Shown here: positions 46,202-55,743 of the stretch, in pieces
How positions within the stretch are numbered: the first letter of the stretch is position 1
How the letters are laid out: every line of letters begins with the position of its first letter
From: Nocardia nova SH22a
Lineage (GTDB): Bacteria; Actinomycetota; Actinomycetes; Mycobacteriales; Mycobacteriaceae
Assembly (NCBI RefSeq): GCF_000523235.1
Contig: NZ_CP006850.1
Location: 3,348,001-3,412,000 of the forward strand
Direction: 5' to 3'
DNA: 64,000 nt
Position numbers and translations under genes: made by a program
The notes under the pieces: generated by a model
What the model was told of the DNA's origin: nothing
What the model saw: only the letters and a program-made list of their open reading frames with translations
The model's database searches: none

Positions 46202-47082
46202 TGTTCCCTCCCTGTGTTCATTACATGGCTCACCAAGTGGAAGAGCGCATATTCCGGTCGTCCGCCACACCCCAGCCGGTTGTTGTGCATATGGATGATC
46301 GAGATGAGAATTCCGTGCCGCCGCTGCGGATTCCATCCACGCAGCAGTTCGGTGATGTCCGCCGGACCGGGCGCGAGTACATCGAATGCCCCGGGTCCGG
46401 CGGCTCGCAGGTCGCGCACGAGTCCGGCCGCCTTCGCGACCGCGCTCTCCGAAACCGGGACCCGGGCGCCGCTGCCCGCCCGTTCGCCGGAGAGCTGGCG
46501 ATGCCAGAAGGCGCGTCCGGCCTCGGCGAGTGCGCACGCTTCCTCGCGGCCGAATTCCCGCGCGTAGTCCGACATCACCCGCAGCACGTAGAGCAGGGCC
46601 GCGTTCATCCGGATATTGGGTGTGACCGCATCGTGGGCGAGGGCGCGCAGCGCGATGGCGGAGGAGTGGGTGAACACTCGGGTGATCGTGTCGAATCCGG
46701 CGGCGCCGCCGTAGCGTTCGTACTCGGGCACGTACGGCGCCGGGTACACGCCCGCCGGGCGCAAGTCACCCGGGTCGATGGCGATGCCGCCTTCACCGGC
46801 CGTGGCGAGGTCTCGTACGGCATCGAGATACGCGTCCTGATCGAGCTCAGGGTTTCCCTGCGGCACAATGGAATCGAACGCCTGCCGGGCGAGCGCGAGT
46901 AGTTCGACGGCGTCACCGGAATCGACGGTCCTGATCCGGACATGCGGTCCGCCGAGCCAATAGCGGACGAAGAACCAGTCGTGCCCGGGATATACGGCGG
47001 CGAATTCCCGGATCACCGCGTCCTCGAGTTCCGGCCCGAAGTTCGGCAGGTGGATGTGCACCGCCCGCACAGCGGATCTCAC
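46198..47082 (-). CDS. Thiopeptide-type LanB C-terminal domain protein
   Basis: A 294-residue stand-alone protein of the thiopeptide-type bacteriocin biosynthesis (Lant_dehydr_C) family. The family opening VHIHLPNFGPELEDAVIREF and WFFVRYWLGGPHVRIRTV are clear, as is ISIIHMHNNRLGCGGRPEYA near the end. In thiopeptide pathways such proteins either eliminate glutamate from glutamylated Ser (TbtC-type) or build the pyridine (TbtD-type); sequence alone does not decide. The GTG overlaps the preceding stop as GTGA. Confidence 0.85.
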   Translation of the reverse strand: MRSAVRAVHIHLPNFGPELEDAVIREFAAVYPGHDWFFVRYWLGGPHVRIRTVDSGDAVELLALARQAFDSIVPQGNPELDQDAYLDAVRDLATAGEGGIAIDPGDLRPAGVYPAPYVPEYERYGGAAGFDTITRVFTHSSAIALRALAHDAVTPNIRMNAALLYVLRVMSDYAREFGREEACALAEAGRAFWHRQLSGERAGSGARVPVSESAVAKAAGLVRDLRAAGPGAFDVLAPGPADITELLRGWNPQRRHGILISIIHMHNNRLGCGGRPEYALFHLVSHVMNTGREQ

Positions 47083-48350
47083 AGCGGCACCTCGATACCC
47101 TGGACCGGCGACTTCCCGATCACGCACGCCAGCAGGACGTGGTGCGCACGCGGCAACATCAGCGCCGTGGTCACCGTGACGTCGTCGAAACTCCTTGTCG
47201 GCCTCGCTATCCGGTCGAAATACGCGGCCGGGTAGGTCAGTCCCTGCACGATCCAGCCCGCCTGGGCACAGGACCGGAACACCGCCCGATTGCCGCCTTC
47301 ACGCTGGATCTCCAGCAGATCGGCGGTCACGAACAGCACGGCTTCGGCGCGCCGCAGGTAGTTCCCGTTGCGCGGGGTGTTCTCGCCGCCGTGTCCGGAC
47401 AGCAGTGCGGCCGAGGCGGATTGCGGAAGTATCCGGCGGGTCCAGGTCTGCTCGGTGCCGGCACGGGAGTACACGGTGAATTCGGTGCCGGTCCGCACGA
47501 TCAGGGTGAGTGTCAGCCCGGCGGCGCACCCCGCCGTGATCGGTCCCGGCGAGAGTGTCCACCGCCGTAGCGCCGCGCATTGCGTGCCGGACAACCCGCT
47601 CGTCGGCGCGAGGTAGAGCCCGGGGAGTCCACGCGGCATCCGCCCGGCGCTGCGCGCGGCCAATACCGTTGCCCAGGTGCGAGTTCCGTTGCCGGGGCCG
47701 GCCGCCGGGGCGATATCCGGATCGATGTCGTCCGCCTCGCCGACCCGGAAGGTCGTCCCCGGTGCCCGAGGCGAGAGATCATCGACGACGTCGGTGAGTT
47801 CCCGCCCGAAGACACTCGCCGTGACCGCGCAGTGCCGCAATGTCATTCCCAGCTCAAGGCGCACCAGGATCGTCCGCAGATCCCCGTAGAAATCCGGCAG
47901 CCGATCCACGGACGCGCGCAGTTCGTAGCCCGCCGAATCCACCGGCCCGGCCGCGCCGTGACCGCCGGACTCCGCGCCGCGCCAGGCCCACAGCCACGGA
48001 TCGAAGACCAGCCCGCACCGATTGCCGAGCAGGATCGGATATTTGGCGCGCACCGAGGGGAACAGGGCGTGGAAGGGGTACTCCCCGGAACTCTCGAACC
48101 GCCGGATCCGAAAGGCGTTGGCGAGCAGCGAAGCCGAGCTCACGCATGCGGCCCGGTTCGCTCGCGCGCCGAACGGCGTGGCCGCCAGAACCCTTTCGGC
48201 ATCCTCGCCGTACTCGTGCGCTACCGGCGGCCCGCCGAACCAGCCGGAGGTGTCGATCTCCGCGCCGGGCACGAGAACCGTGGTGCCGACATTCTTGGAT
48301 ATGCCATATCTTCTCGCCACCTCGTGGGCGGACATCGGGATATCAGTCAT
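47079..48350 (-). CDS. SagB/McbC-like azoline dehydrogenase (probable)
   Basis: A 423-residue protein. The C-terminal half resembles the nitroreductase-fold SagB/McbC dehydrogenases that turn azolines into azoles with FMN: GLYLAPTSGLSGTQCAALRR, AEAVLFVTADLLEIQREGG, FRSCAQAGWIVQGLTYPAAY, then the closing ALMLPRAHHVLLACVIGKSP. The N-terminal half is divergent. The position after YcaO is the usual one. The ATG at 48350 overlaps the YcaO stop (ATGA). The family call rests on pattern and context, not on a strong catalytic motif. Confidence 0.65.
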   Translation of the reverse strand: MTDIPMSAHEVARRYGISKNVGTTVLVPGAEIDTSGWFGGPPVAHEYGEDAERVLAATPFGARANRAACVSSASLLANAFRIRRFESSGEYPFHALFPSVRAKYPILLGNRCGLVFDPWLWAWRGAESGGHGAAGPVDSAGYELRASVDRLPDFYGDLRTILVRLELGMTLRHCAVTASVFGRELTDVVDDLSPRAPGTTFRVGEADDIDPDIAPAAGPGNGTRTWATVLAARSAGRMPRGLPGLYLAPTSGLSGTQCAALRRWTLSPGPITAGCAAGLTLTLIVRTGTEFTVYSRAGTEQTWTRRILPQSASAALLSGHGGENTPRNGNYLRRAEAVLFVTADLLEIQREGGNRAVFRSCAQAGWIVQGLTYPAAYFDRIARPTRSFDDVTVTTALMLPRAHHVLLACVIGKSPVQGIEVPL

Positions 48351-50188
48351 GGGAACGGGTGCGGCTCCAGACGATCGGCGCTGTCGAGGAGGTCGCCACG
48401 CCCGATCGCGCGGAGCGTTTCCAGCCCCTTCACGCGCAGGTGCGACATTCCGAAGGTCATCGGAAGCGCACCGGGCACAATGCATTTCATCGCGTGCAGT
48501 CCCAGGTCGCCGAGTTCGGCATTGCCCTGGTCGACGAAGATCGGATCATCGAGTCCCGCACCGCGCAATCTGGCGCCGATGTCGGCGATCGTCGCGGCGC
48601 CGGAGACGGTCGCGGTGTGCTCCCCGGACGGGATCACCCGGGCGCGCAGAATCGGCAGCGGGATCCGGGGGCCGCGGGTTTTGGCGACCACGGCGCGGCC
48701 GTTCTCCGGCAGCAGATGGAAGTCGATGTGGTCGTCGATCGTCTCGATCGCCCACTTCGTCGCCAGTCGCGATCTGATCTGCGACTCGGTTCGATCGGTG
48801 GGATTACGCACGATGTCGACCAGCTCCCAGAGCGCGGCCTCGAGGGCGGAATCCCAGTCACCGCCCGAGCCCGCGGTGCACACGACATACGGGAACACGC
48901 CGGCACGATGCACCGCGAAGACCGCGACCACCGGGACCTCGGCCGGACTGGGCAGGACGAGCGCCACCGTGTGATACCCGGCCGTGTCGATCCGGTTGAT
49001 CAGCTCGTCGCAGGCAGGTGTCAGATTCCCGCCGAGATCGATGCCGGGCACCAGATCCTCGCGGTACCAGAAACGCAGGAACGCATCGCGTTCGAGCACC
49101 TCCAGCAGCGCGTGCAGTGCCGCCTCGGCGGGACTCGAGCCGATCGCCGATCCGCTCGACGACTCCACATAGTGTTTGTCCCGCCGGGCCGCCGAATCGC
49201 GGCGCGCGGCGTGATAGTCGAGGCCGTGGGCCGGTTCGTAGTTGTAGAAGGCGACCTCCGCGGGAACGAAGACCCGGGTGGGCGCTTCGGTGAACCGCAG
49301 CCCCTCCACCCACCGGTCGGGCTCCCGGCCCGCCGGGACGATCCTGCTGGTGGGACAGGCCAATTGGGATTCGTGATAGCCGCCGAGTTCCGCCGGGCCG
49401 AGCCGGACGGCGTCCTCGGGCAATGCGCTCGTGTCGTGCAGATCGCGCTCGTCGAACGGGTAACCGCACATCCGCTCGAAGGCCTCCATGACGGCGGTGA
49501 AATCGGATTCCCGGAATCGGGTCCCGCGTCCGAAGCCCATATTCTTCGATTGCGGTACGACGACCCCGGTCATCGCGCCGTAGGAGACCTCCATGCGGAC
49601 CGTGCCCGTCACCGGCCCGACGAGGGCATCGGTGGTGTGGCGGAGGAATTCGTCGCGGTGGCGGGGGTCGGCGAATCGATCGGTACGCAGGTCGGCGGAC
49701 AACCGGCCGCCGCGGTCGAGTGCGGGCCGCGGCCGGTGATGGTGCTGCAGGTAGCACCCGACCGAGCGATAGAGCCGATGGTGCGAGACACCGCTCTCGT
49801 CGACGACATGGCACATCTCCCACGCGCTTTCGGCGATGCCGTCCACGCGGAGGTGTTCCGGGCGTTCGGCCGCCACCACGTGGTCGACGAGTGCGCCGAG
49901 TCCGAGCTCGGCGTCGACACCGCGGGTCCCGCACCACAATCCGACTTCGGGATGGGTCAGATTGATCGCGTCGGTGGCCAGCCGCAACCGGTATTCGAGA
50001 CATCCCAGGCAGGGCCCGTCCGTTCCCCGGTACAGCGGGCCGACCAGCACCCGGTGGCCGGTGTGATAGACCGGCAGCGCGCGGCCCGTACGTGCGGCCA
50101 GATCGCTGCATTCGGCGTGCAGTCCGACGAAATCGACACCGGCGCGGACGATCTCGTCCGACCTCCACGCCGTGCGAGCGGTCAACAT
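48347..50188 (-). CDS. YcaO cyclodehydratase
   Basis: A 613-residue protein. The first 100 residues resemble the end of an E1/ThiF-like domain (GPLYRGTDGPCLGCLEYRLR, a CxxC zinc site). The YcaO domain follows, with ATP/Mg-binding VESSSGSAIGSSPAEAALHA and LLEVLERDAFLRFWYR. The C-terminus is PHPFP, the PxPxP end of azoline-forming YcaO enzymes. It would cyclise Cys (and possibly Ser) of the precursor with ATP. The ATG overlaps the stop of the partner gene by seven bases. Confidence 0.92.
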   Translation of the reverse strand: MLTARTAWRSDEIVRAGVDFVGLHAECSDLAARTGRALPVYHTGHRVLVGPLYRGTDGPCLGCLEYRLRLATDAINLTHPEVGLWCGTRGVDAELGLGALVDHVVAAERPEHLRVDGIAESAWEMCHVVDESGVSHHRLYRSVGCYLQHHHRPRPALDRGGRLSADLRTDRFADPRHRDEFLRHTTDALVGPVTGTVRMEVSYGAMTGVVVPQSKNMGFGRGTRFRESDFTAVMEAFERMCGYPFDERDLHDTSALPEDAVRLGPAELGGYHESQLACPTSRIVPAGREPDRWVEGLRFTEAPTRVFVPAEVAFYNYEPAHGLDYHAARRDSAARRDKHYVESSSGSAIGSSPAEAALHALLEVLERDAFLRFWYREDLVPGIDLGGNLTPACDELINRIDTAGYHTVALVLPSPAEVPVVAVFAVHRAGVFPYVVCTAGSGGDWDSALEAALWELVDIVRNPTDRTESQIRSRLATKWAIETIDDHIDFHLLPENGRAVVAKTRGPRIPLPILRARVIPSGEHTATVSGAATIADIGARLRGAGLDDPIFVDQGNAELGDLGLHAMKCIVPGALPMTFGMSHLRVKGLETLRAIGRGDLLDSADRLEPHPFP

Positions 50189-51774
50189 GCCCGGTCCGCA
50201 GCTCGGATCGTTCCCGCGACGATCGCATGGTCCGGGTGCACCGGGTCGGCTGCCGCGAAATCGAGGGTCCACCCGGCCAGTTCGGGGTAGTCGGCCATCA
50301 GGGCGTCGGCGAGTTTCCCGGCGTCGGATCGGGCGATGCCGGTCGCGGCGCCGGTGTGGTGCGGGGCGATCCGCACGGACTCGCCGAAGCCCTCACCGGC
50401 CAGCAGGAATGAGACGAAACATGTTGCCACTGCTGAGAATACGGACTCGTCCGCCGTTCGCCCGCAGGCGGTGAACTCCTCGTCGCCACACCGGACGGTG
50501 GCCGAAAACCAGCCGGTCGATCCCAGTGGGGAGATCGACGCGCTCACCATGGCCCGGCTGCGCTGTTCGATATCGACCCAGAACCGGCGCGCTCGCACAT
50601 CGGACAGTTCCGAGTACTCCAGTGCGGTGGCCGTCTCCGGCCGGACCGCCCGGAGATAGGCGTCCGCGCGGGCGTGATCGCGGGACAGACCGGCGAACGG
50701 CACCACGCCCGGCTGCGGCTGGGTGGCGGCCCGGAATGCGGCCAGGGTCGCTTCGATCCGCGCGAAGGTGTGCTGGGCCGCCCACCCGACGTGGGCGCGA
50801 TCGCCGCGCACGGTCCGCGCGCACGCGGTGTTCAACGGCAGTTGCGGCAGGTCCTCGCCGCCGTCGACGCGCACCGCGAATGTCCAGTCGCCGAGCCAGT
50901 ATCGGGCCAGCGGCTCGGCATCGAGCAGTTCGGGATCCGGCGGCGGTGGTGGCCGGTGGTCCAGGGGCACCCTGTCGACGCTCAGCGGGTCGGCGCAGAC
51001 GTACTCGGCGGTCCCCGTGGTCAGGCCCGCGAGTGCGCGGACCGCGGCCACGGCCGTCAGTCGGACAGTGAGATGGGTTGCGGCGGGGGAGGATTCGGCA
51101 GACAGCTCCGGACGCCAGGCCGTCAGCCGCGCCCGTAGCTCGGTCGTCAGCCCTGCGAGATCGGGATCGCCGACCGGCGGTGTGGCGATCAGCGCGGGCC
51201 ACCGGCGCAGGCACGCGGCCGCGGTGCCGATCCGATCGCCCGCGCGCACGGTGATGCGCACGTCGAACGGAGAGTCGTCGCCGGGTGTCGTGAATTCGAC
51301 ATCGCCGGTGACACCGCACTGTGCCAGCATCTCGGCCACGATCGGATGCCATTCGGCGACGGCCTCGACCTGCGCAACCGCCGACATCAGCAGATCCTTC
51401 GCCTGCTCGGGATCGGCCGCGCGACTGTCGATCTCCGCGCTCATGCCCGGATGCCGCAGGCTCCACGGGCGTAGCCTGGTGTAGGAGGCGAACGCGGTGC
51501 CGTCCAGGGCGCGCACCAGCCCGCGTCGCACCAGCAGATCGACCAGCGACAGCACGGAATCGCTGTTGTCCCCGCGACTTCCGGCCAGTGCGCGCAGGTC
51601 CGGTTCGGCGATGCCGGTGCCGAGAACTTCCTCGTATCCGGCGAACAGACGATCGATCCGGGCGCCGGTGTCGAGGACGAACTTGCTCAGATCGCCGCCG
51701 ATGAAAACACCCCCACCGGGAACGAAAGCGGTGTGCACGCCGGGACGGAGTACGAAATGCCGCGTGTCCATCAT
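50182..51774 (-). CDS. RRE/ThiF-like cyclodehydratase partner protein
   Basis: A 530-residue protein. Its first 90 residues (LRPGVHTAFVPGGGVFIGG, LSLVDLLVRRGLVRALDG) form a winged-helix pattern typical of RiPP recognition elements that bind leader peptides. The rest is divergent and fits the ocin-ThiF-type partner (TbtF-like) that presents the precursor to YcaO. No adenylation motif is seen, as expected for such degenerate E1-like proteins. It overlaps LanB (ATGA) upstream and YcaO (7 bp) downstream. Confidence 0.75.
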   Translation of the reverse strand: MMDTRHFVLRPGVHTAFVPGGGVFIGGDLSKFVLDTGARIDRLFAGYEEVLGTGIAEPDLRALAGSRGDNSDSVLSLVDLLVRRGLVRALDGTAFASYTRLRPWSLRHPGMSAEIDSRAADPEQAKDLLMSAVAQVEAVAEWHPIVAEMLAQCGVTGDVEFTTPGDDSPFDVRITVRAGDRIGTAAACLRRWPALIATPPVGDPDLAGLTTELRARLTAWRPELSAESSPAATHLTVRLTAVAAVRALAGLTTGTAEYVCADPLSVDRVPLDHRPPPPPDPELLDAEPLARYWLGDWTFAVRVDGGEDLPQLPLNTACARTVRGDRAHVGWAAQHTFARIEATLAAFRAATQPQPGVVPFAGLSRDHARADAYLRAVRPETATALEYSELSDVRARRFWVDIEQRSRAMVSASISPLGSTGWFSATVRCGDEEFTACGRTADESVFSAVATCFVSFLLAGEGFGESVRIAPHHTGAATGIARSDAGKLADALMADYPELAGWTLDFAAADPVHPDHAIVAGTIRAADRAC

Positions 51775-54182
51775 GCGATGTCCTCGTTCACGACCGCCTC
51801 GCAGACCCGCGCGCCGGATTCGGGCAGCGGCAAGCACTCCTCGATGTGGGTGAACCGGCCGGGCTCGCCGAGTCTGCGTGCCGCCGACGTCACCGACATC
51901 ACACTCCTCGTGTCGAGGAAAACGGGTTTCGGCGCGCGATCGGCCCGATCGATGACCAACGGGTCCCGCTTGACGAAGAACTGCTCGGGCAGACCGAATT
52001 CGCGCCGGGCGCGGCGGAAGGCCGCGAAGGTCTCCGCGTGCGTTCCGGCGCCGAGCCGGGCGAGCAGTTCGGGCAGTCCGTACCATCGGCGCCGGGCGAG
52101 TGTCACATCGCCCACGGTGAGCCGCGGCGCGGGGGCGATACCCGCCGCACCGCCGGTGCGATCGGCCAGGCGTCGATGCCGTGCCGACATCGGGGTGCGC
52201 AGCAGGCGCCCGCCCAGGAATTGCCAGGCGATCAGGCGGTTGGGATAGGGAAAGCGCTCGGGCATACCGGCGCCGAAGGACATCGGGACGACCGGACGAC
52301 GGTCGGCGTCCTCGAACAGCAGCCCCGGTCCGGCGGGATCGGCGCGGACCGTCAGGCGAGACCAGTCGAGGGCGGTCATCGGGTCCGGCACCAGTGCCGG
52401 GCACTGGTTCACCGACATCCCGTGCAGATCTCCGACCTGCCTGACCGGCGCGTCCCACGCGGCGATATTCGCGCGCATGGTGTCGAGAACAGCGGAGTGG
52501 CCCGGGATTTCGGGATGCGTGAACCGCGCCATCATCGACCCGTTCCCCGCGTAGGCGTCGTTGAGGACGTGGCGGTCACCGGATTGCTGCAGATACACCG
52601 CGTACGAGTGGTCGAACAGACCGCCCAGGGAGCCGGGGCGGGCGGCGAGCAGTGCGCCTGCTTCGGCCGATCGGAGGTGCACTTCACCGGCGTCGGCGTC
52701 GGCGTCGATCCGGGCGGCGAACTCGGCGTCCATACCGCGCCGGAACTCGAGGAGATCGAGATAGTGCTCGCCGGGCACCAGCTTTCTCACATCGCGCGGT
52801 CGCGGATTCCGTTGGAGTATCAATTGGTATGTGCTGTAGGTGTTTTCGACCACCGACCGAGCGATCGAGAGCAGCGGCGCCCGGCCGCCGTCCGCGAGCA
52901 GGCCGCGCACGACGGCGGCCGAGATCAGGCGCAGATCGACATTGCGGTCGTAGACCGCGCACAGGCCGAGACCTTCCCGCAGGCCCTCGATCCCCGCGGT
53001 GGTGGCCCGCACGTCGCGATCGGTCGCCGCACCGATCGAGTCTTCGAAGACAGCGACCCGCAGGGGTGTGCCGAGCGCGGCCGCCCGGTCGGCGATGTGC
53101 TGTTCGGTGGCGGCGATCCGCGCGCGGCGATCGGCGCCCGTCGCCGCCGCGATCTCTCGAAACGGCAGTGCGGCTGCGCAATCGGCGTACAGCGAGTTGT
53201 GCGGTGCGAAGGCGTCGGGACAGGCGACGAGCAGTCCGTTGCGGACACATCCGTCGACGGCGGATTCGACCTTCGCATCCGGCACGGCCAGTGTCGCGGC
53301 GAGACAGGCGATGATGTCGGCGCGGCGCAGCGGCCCGAGTTCGGTCAGGCCGATCAGGGCTCGTACGAAACCGGTTTCGGGGAGGTGGACGCGCTTGCTC
53401 CCGCCGTCGAGATCGGCGACGACGTACTGCACGACCCCGGAATCGGGTACGCGCGAGGCGGAATGGGTCAGCCGGAGCAGATCACCGGGTCGTTCCTTGG
53501 ACTGCAGGGCGTACTGCTGCATGTAGTCCAGATGTACGACGCGGGTCGCCTCCGCGCCGTCGTCGTCCCACAGCGACGGTGCGGACTCGGCGTGGCGATG
53601 CAGTCCGACGGTGGTCAATCGCCCGAACGGGGTGGTGCGCAGCATGGCCCGGTAGGCCAGGTCGAGCAGCCGGGGTTCGGTCTTGCGGGCCTTCTTCGTC
53701 GCACCGGGGCCGGTCACGTAGTTCGCGATTCCGGTGAACTGCGACGCGGAGGTCATCGCGGCGGCATCGGCGAATTCGGGCCGGGACAGGACGGCGGCCA
53801 GCCGCGCGCGTTCACCCCGGTACGTGTCCTCGATCGTGGTGTCGAGGTCGCCCTCGAGCGCCGCGACCGCGTCCAGCGCGGCCTGGTAGCAGCCCGCCGC
53901 ATCGTCGACCTCGGCGAGGCCGAGCGAACCCAGGGGTAGTCTCGCGATGCTCTTGGTCGCGCGCACCCTGCGCTGCAACTCGACCAGCACTCGCTTGCTC
54001 TCGCCGTCCGCGGTGGCCTCCACCGCCTTGTAGGCGCGGCGCAGGACCTCGCTCGCGCTCGCCTCCAGCCGTGCGTGTGCGCTGTCGTACCGGCCGCACC
54101 AATCGAGGGTGGCGGGAGCGCTGAACGGCTGGTAGGCAACGGCATTGCGCCGCAGCGCGGCGATTTCCAGATGTGTTCTCAT
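51771..54182 (-). CDS. Lantibiotic dehydratase (LanB) glutamylation enzyme
   Basis: An 803-residue LanB N-terminal-domain protein, which attaches glutamate from glutamyl-tRNA to Ser/Thr of the precursor. Family features are the opening AYQPFSAPATLDWCGRYDS, LAYRAMLRTTPFGRLTTVGL (the conserved RxTPFGxxxxVG) and NPRPRDVRKLVPGEHYLDL. The elimination domain is absent, as in split thiopeptide LanBs, and is supplied by separate C-domain protein(s). The ATG at 54182 overlaps the membrane-protein stop; a longer frame upstream is not credible. Confidence 0.92.
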   Translation of the reverse strand: MRTHLEIAALRRNAVAYQPFSAPATLDWCGRYDSAHARLEASASEVLRRAYKAVEATADGESKRVLVELQRRVRATKSIARLPLGSLGLAEVDDAAGCYQAALDAVAALEGDLDTTIEDTYRGERARLAAVLSRPEFADAAAMTSASQFTGIANYVTGPGATKKARKTEPRLLDLAYRAMLRTTPFGRLTTVGLHRHAESAPSLWDDDGAEATRVVHLDYMQQYALQSKERPGDLLRLTHSASRVPDSGVVQYVVADLDGGSKRVHLPETGFVRALIGLTELGPLRRADIIACLAATLAVPDAKVESAVDGCVRNGLLVACPDAFAPHNSLYADCAAALPFREIAAATGADRRARIAATEQHIADRAAALGTPLRVAVFEDSIGAATDRDVRATTAGIEGLREGLGLCAVYDRNVDLRLISAAVVRGLLADGGRAPLLSIARSVVENTYSTYQLILQRNPRPRDVRKLVPGEHYLDLLEFRRGMDAEFAARIDADADAGEVHLRSAEAGALLAARPGSLGGLFDHSYAVYLQQSGDRHVLNDAYAGNGSMMARFTHPEIPGHSAVLDTMRANIAAWDAPVRQVGDLHGMSVNQCPALVPDPMTALDWSRLTVRADPAGPGLLFEDADRRPVVPMSFGAGMPERFPYPNRLIAWQFLGGRLLRTPMSARHRRLADRTGGAAGIAPAPRLTVGDVTLARRRWYGLPELLARLGAGTHAETFAAFRRARREFGLPEQFFVKRDPLVIDRADRAPKPVFLDTRSVMSVTSAARRLGEPGRFTHIEECLPLPESGARVCEAVVNEDIA

Positions 54183-54745
54183 CCGACGGCACTGTTCTCC
54201 GTGGTCGATCCTGACAGGGCGGACTGCAGGTAGGACACCACGACGGCGGTGGTCAGGGTTGCGAAGAGGACGCCGAGCGATACCGCCGTCATCCGGTTCA
54301 GGTCGCCGTCGCGGCCGATCGCGGCACCCGCTCCGGCGCCCGCGACGAGCAACAGGGCGATCACGTAGTAGACGGCCCGCCGATACGACCATCCCATCAA
54401 CAGGAAATGCACGCCGACGACGAGTGTGGACCAGGTGACCATCCATTCGGCGGGGTGGTTGTTGTTGAGAATGTAGGAGTTTCCCGCGCCCATGGCCGCC
54501 GCTTCGAAAACGATGATCCACGTGAAATTGATCCGGCTCGGCGTTTTGGGGCGCGCCCGCCGTTTCGAGAACCAGGCGAGCACCGTGACTATCAGCACGA
54601 CGACCATTCCGGCGCACAACAGGCCGAAGAGCAGGCCGTAGCCGTGCTCCGTCAGCGTCGGCTGCACGGTGTTGAGCATGAACAGCAATATGGACGACAC
54701 TGCGGTGAACGAAATCGCCTGGCTGAGATCTTTTTTGAATTTCAC
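54179..54745 (-). CDS. Membrane protein of the RiPP cluster
   Basis: A 188-residue protein with about five transmembrane helices, e.g. YGLLFGLLCAGMVVVLIVTV and YYVIALLLVAGAGAGAAIG, and little outside them. The basic start VKFKKDLSQ places the N-terminus in the cytosol. It could serve in immunity or transport. GTG overlaps the preceding stop (GTGA); ATGA overlaps LanB. No family recognised. Confidence 0.75.
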   Translation of the reverse strand: MKFKKDLSQAISFTAVSSILLFMLNTVQPTLTEHGYGLLFGLLCAGMVVVLIVTVLAWFSKRRARPKTPSRINFTWIIVFEAAAMGAGNSYILNNNHPAEWMVTWSTLVVGVHFLLMGWSYRRAVYYVIALLLVAGAGAGAAIGRDGDLNRMTAVSLGVLFATLTTAVVVSYLQSALSGSTTENSAVG

Positions 54746-55668
54746 TGGGACACCATTCCGTGATCGAGCGGGCGGAGGTAGTTCTCGATGGGTCGAACCG
54801 GATCGTCCGGTCGCATCTTCTCGAAGAATTCCGAATGGTCCCATCCGGTCATCCGAGAGTATGTGGTGATGATTCCGGTCGCGGCGATACGCTGTTTTAC
54901 ATCGATGCCTATCATCGGAAATATCTCGCTGTAGACGACGGTGTTGAGAACACGGTTGGCCCGGAACCACGGCGCGTTGTACTCGTCGACGAGCGGGAGA
55001 TATTCCGAGTGGAATTCGCTCTTGCCGGCGACGGGTGCCGGGCCGGTGCCCAGGTAATCGGCCGCGATGTGTTCGGGACATCCCTGCAGAAATCCGTAAC
55101 TCCACCGCACGGCGTCGTTCCACGACGATGCCGACGGCCCCGGGACGGTGCGGTCCAGCCAGGCGCGGGAATTGCCGATCCACTGCTCGACCAAGCGCTG
55201 CATTCGTTCCCGCGCTCCCGCGGTGAGGAGATTGTGGGTCAGTCCCGCATAGTGCGACTGATAGGAGATCAGCCCGCGATCGCGCCCGGCGGGATGGGAG
55301 TCGGCCACGGCCGAGAGCATCGCCACCGCGCAGTGCAGCGGGGTTTGGGAACGGTCGTCCAGATGTACCCGGCTCAGCGCCGCCGACAATGTCGCGCGAA
55401 CCGGCGGATATGCCACCGGCCGGGCGGGCTCGGTGCGGACGCCCGTGATTCCGGGCGCACCCGTCAGCCAGTCCTCGATGTCGCCGACCGGGGATTCGGC
55501 GCCGATGTGGAGCACGATCGCGCCGGGCTCGTCACGTACCGGATCGGGACGCAGGTGCGCATCGAAGTTCCCGTGCTCGTATTTCAGCCACTCCAGCACG
55601 GGGTGAACGACCTCCGCGAGAACGCCCAGCGGATTTGTCGCGTCCAGCAGGAATCTGATATCCACCAT
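54742..55668 (-). CDS. First operon gene: unknown protein, possibly divergent LanB-C or pyridine-synthase-like
   Basis: A 308-residue soluble protein starting MVDIRFLLDATNPLG. It has DRGLISYQSHYAGLTHNL, which recalls the SYRSH segment of LanB C-terminal-type proteins, and VRWSYGFLQGCPEHIAADYL later. Thiopeptide clusters normally hold two such proteins (elimination and [4+2] pyridine synthase); with the clear one at 46198, this could be the second. The evidence is weak in sequence and stronger in position, directly after the precursor hairpin. It may instead be a new enzyme. Confidence 0.6.
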   Translation of the reverse strand: MVDIRFLLDATNPLGVLAEVVHPVLEWLKYEHGNFDAHLRPDPVRDEPGAIVLHIGAESPVGDIEDWLTGAPGITGVRTEPARPVAYPPVRATLSAALSRVHLDDRSQTPLHCAVAMLSAVADSHPAGRDRGLISYQSHYAGLTHNLLTAGARERMQRLVEQWIGNSRAWLDRTVPGPSASSWNDAVRWSYGFLQGCPEHIAADYLGTGPAPVAGKSEFHSEYLPLVDEYNAPWFRANRVLNTVVYSEIFPMIGIDVKQRIAATGIITTYSRMTGWDHSEFFEKMRPDDPVRPIENYLRPLDHGMVSQ

Positions 55669-55701
55669 CGCTCGATCCGATCGTAGGTAATGCCCGGGTG
55701 T

Positions 55702-55733
55702 GCGTTGGGGTGCTCTGCAGCGCACCCCAACGC
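55702..55733 (-). terminator. Hairpin between precursor and biosynthetic operon
   Basis: GCGTTGGGGTGC and GCACCCCAACGC form a perfect 12-bp stem with an 8-base loop, 10 bp after the precursor stop. No U-tract follows. It probably acts as a partial terminator or RNA-stabilising end, so that the peptide is made in excess over the enzymes. Confidence 0.75.
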
Positions 55734-55743
55734 TAGGGGCTCA

